The notes under the pieces: model-generated
What the model was told of the DNA's origin: nothing
Seen by the model: the letters and a program-made list of their open reading frames with translations, nothing else
The model's database searches: none
Assembly: GCA_016217545.1 (NCBI GenBank)
Contig: JACRHT010000012.1
Location: 744,001-808,000 of the forward strand
Source: Opitutia bacterium
GTDB taxonomy: Bacteria; Verrucomicrobiota; Verrucomicrobiia; Opitutales; Opitutaceae
Reading direction: 5' to 3'
DNA length: 64,000 bases
Translations under genes and position numbers: made by a program
Shown: positions 59,321 through 64,000 of the stretch, in pieces
How the letters are laid out: each line of letters opens with the position of its first letter
How positions within the stretch are numbered: the stretch's first letter is position 1

Positions 59321-59562
59321 GGGATTGGATGGTGATACGATGGTAGCAACAGGCCCAGCCGGCTTGGCCCAAAGGCGGCGGACAATCGGGGGAAAATTGC
59401 GAAGACTTGAAATCGAGATCAACCCCGTTCCGGCCGGGGACGGGTGCCGTGCGCGAGATGCGCAGCGTGATTGGACGAAGCGCGGAATTTGGCTTTTCAC
59501 CGCAGTTGTTCTGGAAATTCTGGACCGGAGGCTTGGGCCGGCCTCCACCAACTCCATTGAAA

Positions 59563-60303
59563 ATGACTCCTGTGCGTTTGCCCAATTTCCAACGGTTTCT
59601 GGGGTGCCTTGCCCTGAGTGTCGCCGCGACGGTGTTTTCCGGGTGCGCGACGACTTGGAGCGACGGGCAGAAAGCCAAGCTGGCTTCGATAGCGGTGGAG
59701 CCGCCACGCGCGCCGGCCGGCGCCTACCAGAAGCCGGATGCGACCGACTCGCCCGGCATGGCGCAGGGTATCCCGCAAATGACCGGCGGCGGCCTGATTC
59801 CCGCGTTGATTGGATCGGCAATCGACGCCTCGGTGACGTCCAAGCAACAGAAGAAGTTCGAGGCGAAAGACGGGCACACGTTCTCCGCGCTCGCTGACGC
59901 GCTCGCTCAGGTGCCAACAGCTCAACTCGGGGAAGCGCTGCGGCGCGCACTGGCAGGTCACGAGTTTTTCGGCTCGCGGGTCAGCGATCGAGGCGGAGCG
60001 CGCATCAGCACGGAAATCGTGCGCTACGGATTTCAGAAATCGCCGCTCTCCAAGAGCGAGGACGCCATCCTTCTTCGCGTGCGTCTTACGGTGCGAGCCA
60101 CTCTGACTGCGGCGGATGGTGAGGTTCTCTGGTCGGGTGTGATTTCAGGCGTTGCGTCTCAAGCGCGATCAGCTGGGGACATCGCGAGCGATGCGGCGTT
60201 CATCGCCGAGAATATCCGGGAGGCCGCCGAGGATTTCGCGCAGCAGCTGCTTGTGGAGTGGGACATCCAGCTTGGCTTGCGAAAGCCTCACTATTCGCGC
60301 TGA
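59563..60303 (+). CDS. Lipoprotein, unknown
   Basis: The 246-residue protein has a lipoprotein signal peptide (lipobox FSGC near residue 27). The mature region has LGEALRRALAGHEFFGSRVSDRG followed by beta-rich segments (ILLRVRLTVRATLTAADGEV) like a periplasmic binding or assembly factor. No family is recognised. The frame starts at 59407, but the ATG at 59563 directly precedes the signal peptide. It shares a 242-bp gap with the divergent lipoprotein gene, which may mark a common role. Confidence 0.72.
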   Translation: MTPVRLPNFQRFLGCLALSVAATVFSGCATTWSDGQKAKLASIAVEPPRAPAGAYQKPDATDSPGMAQGIPQMTGGGLIPALIGSAIDASVTSKQQKKFEAKDGHTFSALADALAQVPTAQLGEALRRALAGHEFFGSRVSDRGGARISTEIVRYGFQKSPLSKSEDAILLRVRLTVRATLTAADGEVLWSGVISGVASQARSAGDIASDAAFIAENIREAAEDFAQQLLVEWDIQLGLRKPHYSR

Positions 60304-60340
60304 GCGGCGATCTCGAGGCTTGTAGTAATTCGCGCGGCTC

Positions 60341-60354
60341 TTGATGCAGCTCAA
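60341..60354. promoter_or_regulatory. Possible FNR/DNR-type operator upstream of norB
   Basis: TTGATGCAGCTCAA matches the FNR/CRP-family inverted-repeat consensus TTGAT-N4-ATCAA with one mismatch. It is centred about 80 bp before the norB start codon. DNR/NnrR regulators of this family commonly control NO reductase genes in response to NO or low oxygen. The sequence match is seen; the regulator is inferred. Confidence 0.55.
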
Positions 60355-60429
60355 GGCTGCGGGCGGCGCGTTGCGGTAGTTTGGCGGCACGGCGGGCGTT
60401 CCTCATCGGGGGCGTGGCCGGCTCCTCGC

Positions 60430-62796
60430 ATGAAACCCAACTACTTCAAACTGTGGCTCGCGTTCGCGACCGTCACCCTTGGCTCGCTCGCCGTGCTCGG
60501 TTACTACGGCGTGCAGATCTGGCAGCATAAGCCGCCGGTCCCGGAACGCGTCGTCGATGCGAGCGGCCGCGTGCTCATGACCGGCGAGCAAATCCAGGAC
60601 GGCCAGAGCGTCTGGCAATCCATCGGCGGCCAGCAGCTCGGCAGCATCTGGGGCCACGGTTCCTACGTGGCGCCGGATTGGTCGGCGGACTATGTGCACC
60701 GCGAGGCGTTGTTCATGATGGAACAGCGCGCGCGGGCGATAATCGGCCGCAGCTACGCCGAGGCGACGGGTGAGCAGCAGGCGGCGATTCAGAGCTGGGT
60801 GCAGACCGCAATCCGCCGCAACGACTACGATGAGGCGACGCGCACGCTGACGCTCTCTCCCGAACGCACCGCGGCGGTCGCGGCGCTCGGGCGCTACTAC
60901 CGCGCGATCTTCGGTCGCGCGGACGCGTTTCCCGACGATGTGCGCTGGCTCGCCGACGCGGGTAAGTCGCCCGCGGAGTTGCGCGAGGCTTACGCGATCG
61001 CGACGGACACGATCAAGGATCCGGCGCGGCAGGAGCTCATGAACGCTTTCTTCTTCTGGGCCGCGTGGTCGTGCAGCACGTCGCGGCCGGGCCTGAAGGC
61101 CGGCGACGTCGATCTGACTTACACGAGCAACTGGCCGTATGAGCCGCTCGTGGGCAACCGCGCCACGGGCTCGATGGTGATGTGGTCGCTCGTGAGTTTC
61201 GTGCTGCTGCTCGCCGGCATCGGCGCGCTGGTCTGGTATCGCGCGCGCGCTCACGAAGAGGAGCCGCCGCAAGCGCCCGCGACGAATCCGTTCGCCGGTC
61301 TGCAGCTGACGCCGTCGATGCGGGCGACGCTGAAATATTTCTGGGTCGTGGCGGCCTTGATTGTCGTGCAGGTGGTGCTTGGCGCGGTCACGGCGCACTA
61401 TGGCGTCGAGGGCAAGGGCTTCTACGGCATCCCGCTCGCGGAGTGGCTGCCTTACTCGGTGACGCGCACGTGGCACACGCAGATCGGCATTTTCTGGATC
61501 GCGACGGCGTGGCTGGCGACGGGCCTGTTCATTGGGCCGGCGGTGTCCGGCCATGAACCGAAGTTCCAGCGCCTCGGCGTGAACTTCCTCTTCGGCTGCC
61601 TCCTCTTGATCGTCGTCGGCACGCTCTTCGGCACTTGGTATGCGACACGGCAGCGTCTCGGCCTCGCGGCGAATTCCTGGTTTGGTCACCAAGGTCTCGA
61701 ATACGTCGACCTCGGCCGCTTCTGGCAGTTGTTCCTGTTCGTCGGTTTGTTCCTGTGGCTCGGACTCGTCGTGCGCTCCATCGCGCCGGCGCTGCGCAAT
61801 CCTGGTCCGAATCGCCACCTGCTCGTGCTCTTCCTCGTGGCGTCGGGTGCGATCGGTCTCTTCTACGGCGCGGGCCTGATGTGGGGTCAGCGCACGCATC
61901 TCGCGATCACGGAATACTGGCGCTGGTGGGTCGTGCACCTCTGGGTCGAGGGTTTCTTCGAAGTCTTCGCGACAGTGGTGATCACGTTCCTGTTCACCCG
62001 CCTCGGCTTGCTGCGTCTCGCGAGTGCGACGGCGGCAGTCATCGGCTCGTGCACGGTTTTTCTCTTCGGCGGCATCATCGGCACGATGCATCACCTCTAC
62101 TTCACGGGCACGCCGATGAGCGTGTTGGCGCTCGGCGCGGTGTTCAGCGCGCTCGAAGTCGTGCCGCTCACGCTCGTCGGACTCGAGGCGGCGGAGAACA
62201 TGAAGCTCCTGCAAGGCCGCGCGTGGCTGGCGACGTTCCGCTGGCCGGTGAAGTTCTTCGTTGCGGTCGCGTTCTGGAATCTCGTGGGTGCGGGCGTCTT
62301 CGGCTTCCTCATCAACCCGCCGATCGCGCTCTATTACATGCAGGGTCTGAACACGACGGCCGTGCACGGGCACACCGCCCTCTTCGGCGTCTACGGCATG
62401 CTCGGTATCGGGCTCATGCTGTTCACGCTGCGGCTCGCCGATCTGCGTCCGCAGTGGAACGAGCGCGCGCTGAGCGTGGCCTACTGGTCGTTCAACGCGG
62501 GCCTCGTGTTGATGGTCGTGCTCTCGCTGCTGCCGATCGGCATTCTGCAAACCATCGCGAGCATCGATCACGGCACGTGGTATGCGCGCTCGGCGGAGTT
62601 CCTGGCGCAGCCGTTCATGGCGACGCTCCGCTGGTGGCGCACACCGGGCGACGTGATCTTCGGTGTCGGCGCGCTGGCGCTCGGGTGGTTCGTCTGCGGT
62701 TTGTGGACGGGCTGGTCGAAGCGCGGCGCGGCCGCTCCGGCCACCGAACTCGGCGCAGCACCGAACGAGGAGCCGCTCGAAACCGTGCAGCGCTGA
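60430..62796 (+). CDS. norB: Quinol-dependent nitric oxide reductase (qNor), single subunit
   Basis: The 788-residue enzyme reduces NO to N2O with quinol electrons. A single polypeptide contains the N-terminal NorC-like extension (no heme c motif, as expected in the quinol form) and about twelve membrane helices. Metal ligands are visible: His349 (WHTQIG), His503 and Glu507 (WWVVHLWVEGFFEV), His554-His555 (IGTMHHLYFTG), and His646/His648 (VHGHTALFG). It is the only denitrification gene in the window, so a detoxification role is more likely than full denitrification. An FNR-like box lies upstream and a terminator downstream. Confidence 0.96.
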   Translation: MKPNYFKLWLAFATVTLGSLAVLGYYGVQIWQHKPPVPERVVDASGRVLMTGEQIQDGQSVWQSIGGQQLGSIWGHGSYVAPDWSADYVHREALFMMEQRARAIIGRSYAEATGEQQAAIQSWVQTAIRRNDYDEATRTLTLSPERTAAVAALGRYYRAIFGRADAFPDDVRWLADAGKSPAELREAYAIATDTIKDPARQELMNAFFFWAAWSCSTSRPGLKAGDVDLTYTSNWPYEPLVGNRATGSMVMWSLVSFVLLLAGIGALVWYRARAHEEEPPQAPATNPFAGLQLTPSMRATLKYFWVVAALIVVQVVLGAVTAHYGVEGKGFYGIPLAEWLPYSVTRTWHTQIGIFWIATAWLATGLFIGPAVSGHEPKFQRLGVNFLFGCLLLIVVGTLFGTWYATRQRLGLAANSWFGHQGLEYVDLGRFWQLFLFVGLFLWLGLVVRSIAPALRNPGPNRHLLVLFLVASGAIGLFYGAGLMWGQRTHLAITEYWRWWVVHLWVEGFFEVFATVVITFLFTRLGLLRLASATAAVIGSCTVFLFGGIIGTMHHLYFTGTPMSVLALGAVFSALEVVPLTLVGLEAAENMKLLQGRAWLATFRWPVKFFVAVAFWNLVGAGVFGFLINPPIALYYMQGLNTTAVHGHTALFGVYGMLGIGLMLFTLRLADLRPQWNERALSVAYWSFNAGLVLMVVLSLLPIGILQTIASIDHGTWYARSAEFLAQPFMATLRWWRTPGDVIFGVGALALGWFVCGLWTGWSKRGAAAPATELGAAPNEEPLETVQR

Positions 62797-62815
62797 GCCG
62801 GCGATTGGTTTTCGA

Positions 62816-62848
62816 AGCCGCGCGTCTGTATCCGGCGCGCGGCTTTTT
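62816..62848 (+). terminator. Intrinsic terminator after norB
   Basis: The stem AGCCGCGCG (62816-62824) pairs with CGCGCGGCT (62836-62844) and is followed by TTTTTG. It also lies just before the end of the convergent gene. Confidence 0.85.
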
Positions 62849-62868
62849 GTTTGGTGCCGAGGCGGAGC

Positions 62869-63786
62869 TTAACGCTTCGCGTCGCGCAGTTCGGCGGGCA
62901 GCGCGGGAATTTCGGCCACGATTACTTGGCCGGCGGCGCGGCTGATGCCGTAGATGATGCGCCGGTCTTTCACGCTGCGGTCCCACGCCCACGATTGGCC
63001 TTCGAACGGCACGTCGATGGTCGTGACGTAGTCGAGCGCCACGCCTTGGCGCGGCAGGCGCAGGACGTAGAGCTCCTTTTCGTCGTGGCCGGTGACGTAG
63101 AGCAGACCGTCGTCGCCCCAGTCCCCGCCGGAGCTGGAGCTCTTGCCCCATGCGGCGACGACTTGCGGCGGAAAAATCCACGACTCGAGCAGCTGCCAGT
63201 TGGCGTCGAATTTTCCAAGGTAGGTCCAGCGGTTGTCGAAGCCCGGCGTCGTGCCGCTGTCGTTGTAGTTGGCGAAGCAGGCCCACCAAAAACCGTCGCG
63301 CTGCACGGCCCACGTGAGCGAACCGAGCCGGATGCCGAGGCTGTGCGACGAACGCGGCGCGAGTGTGGCAGTGTCGTGGATTTCGAGTGAGCTGGCCATG
63401 GGCAACTGCGGGAAGTTCGAGTGCGAGAGCACGAGCGCGCCGTCGCGCACGTAGCCGCCGTTGTAGTGGATGATCGGTCCGCCCTTGAGGCCGATCCACT
63501 CGGCGACTTTCTCGCCGGTGTCCTTGCGGAACTTGCCGAGGTAGAAGTTGCCGATGCCGTAGAAGTGCTCGGCGTCGACCGCGACGCCTTGATTGGCGCC
63601 GAGCGCGGGGAAGCGGCGGAGCTCCTGCGCCACGAGGCCGTGTTTCGTCAGCGCGGGTGCCGGCGCGCTCGGCAGGCGGTCGAGCCATTCGCGGTAGGCA
63701 CTTTTGGTGGCGGGCGGTGGAGTGTCCGCCGCCAGCAACGAGCTGGCGGCGACGAGAGCGCTGAACGAGAGGAGGAGTTTTCTCAT
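62869..63786 (-). CDS. Exported protein, probably beta-propeller-like, unknown
   Basis: The 305-residue protein has a signal peptide (ending LLAAD, residue 20). The body has repeated beta strands with Trp and Gly turns (GVAVDAEHFYGIGNFYLGKF, LTWAVQRDGFWWACF, GDDGLLYVTGHDEKELYVLRL), as in lactonase-like or YncE propellers. No catalytic residues stand out. It lies 72 bp downstream of the TonB-dependent receptor gene in the same direction, so it may act on the ligand that receptor imports. That link is inference. Confidence 0.75.
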   Translation of the reverse strand: MRKLLLSFSALVAASSLLAADTPPPATKSAYREWLDRLPSAPAPALTKHGLVAQELRRFPALGANQGVAVDAEHFYGIGNFYLGKFRKDTGEKVAEWIGLKGGPIIHYNGGYVRDGALVLSHSNFPQLPMASSLEIHDTATLAPRSSHSLGIRLGSLTWAVQRDGFWWACFANYNDSGTTPGFDNRWTYLGKFDANWQLLESWIFPPQVVAAWGKSSSSGGDWGDDGLLYVTGHDEKELYVLRLPRQGVALDYVTTIDVPFEGQSWAWDRSVKDRRIIYGISRAAGQVIVAEIPALPAELRDAKR

Positions 63787-63858
63787 GTTGAGGGAGTAAC
63801 CCGCGCCCGGAGGTCGCGGGCTACCGTGAAATGAACGCAGATTCGAAATGTGCGGCGC

Positions 63859-64000
63859 TCAGAAGGTGCGGGTGACGTCCAGCGTCCAGGTGCGGCCGGG
63901 GACGAGGTTTTGCGAGACGGACGGGTTGTAGCCGAAGCCGCCGGTGGCGAGCGGCGGAGCCTCGTCGGTGAAGTTGACGATGCCGAGGCGCACCTTCGTG
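63859..64000 (-). CDS. TonB-dependent receptor, C-terminal end only
   Basis: Only the last 46 codons are inside the window; the gene continues beyond the right edge. The residues KVRLGIVNFTDEAPPLA and GRTWTLDVTRTF match the final strands of TonB-dependent receptors, ending in Phe. The ligand cannot be inferred. The following 305-residue exported protein may be its partner. Confidence 0.85.
   Translation of the reverse strand, partial: TKVRLGIVNFTDEAPPLATGGFGYNPSVSQNLVPGRTWTLDVTRTF

Noticed and set aside
60403-62571. 722-residue minus-strand open frame
   Set aside because: It is the antisense of norB, which has full family motifs. The product is Arg/Glu/His-rich with no domain, typical of shadow frames in GC-rich DNA.
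1-64000. CRISPR array, tRNA, rRNA, IS element or prophage
   Set aside because: No regularly spaced identical repeats, no tRNA cloverleaf or rRNA signature, and no transposase or phage structural genes were seen by eye. A covariance-model search (tRNAscan, Infernal) would be decisive.

Overview
The window is a high-GC, gene-dense bacterial chromosome segment with about 57 protein genes, both outermost ones cut by the window edges. I see no rRNA or tRNA gene, CRISPR array, prophage or transposase gene. The combination of a PEP-CTERM protein, a TonB-dependent receptor C-terminus, a DUF3142 protein, a GxxExxY protein, a pyrophosphate-type phosphofructokinase and olefin genes (oleC/oleD) suggests Verrucomicrobiota, most likely Opitutaceae. 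That placement is inference; no marker gene in the window settles it.

Layout. 1-4.9 kb: transporter, peroxiredoxin, outer-membrane barrel, unknown membrane protein and MOSC protein. 4.9-11 kb: a minus-strand run of esterase, ATP-grasp ligase, GCS2-type carboxylate-amine ligase, M29-type aminopeptidase, GxxExxY nuclease-fold protein and a second ATP-grasp-like protein. This looks like an uncharacterised amidoligase/peptidase pathway. 11-19 kb: an overlapping response regulator / cupredoxin / histidine kinase operon, PEP-CTERM protein, outer-membrane barrel, esterase, and a small Gly/Asp/His-rich protein overlapping an M50 protease. 19-26.7 kb: GH5 and GH51 glycosidases, PqiA-like and MuiA-like (DUF4139) proteins, an SDR and a large membrane protein. 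26.7-38.5 kb: housekeeping genes uvrC, cinA, holA, ppnP, purB and pfp around a two-gene DUF3142/solenoid unit that is flanked by direct composite repeats. 38.7-48.7 kb: S9 peptidase, lipoyl-type ligase, RmlD-like reductase plus hybrid kinase, TSUP transporter, alcohol dehydrogenase, LuxR-type regulator, TerC and ExoD proteins. 48.8-58.5 kb: queE/queC, GDPD, HDAC-like hydrolase, RNase D, oleC-oleD and two RNA methyltransferases. 58.7-64 kb: two lipoproteins, quinol-dependent NO reductase with an FNR-like upstream site, a secreted unknown protein, and the end of a TonB receptor.

The most unusual signal is not a gene but the density of small palindromic elements, several of which sit in frame inside essential-looking coding sequences. 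(1) An 87-bp element occurs in oleD and in a TrmA-family methyltransferase. Both copies have the same length and reading frame and encode SNPIGY...GNLLGYS. (2) REPIN-like doublets start with GTAG followed by a hairpin. They occur between genes, in frame inside a TrmH-family gene, and at one gene's stop codon, and one further doublet resembles Pseudomonas REP sequences. (3) Degenerate short-unit tandems with 7-nt or 9-10-nt periods lie at gene starts, in gene tails and inside oleC. One such repeat flanks the GxxExxY gene as direct and inverted copies. Together they suggest several active or recently active mobile palindrome families, and one class that adds translated peptide to host proteins.
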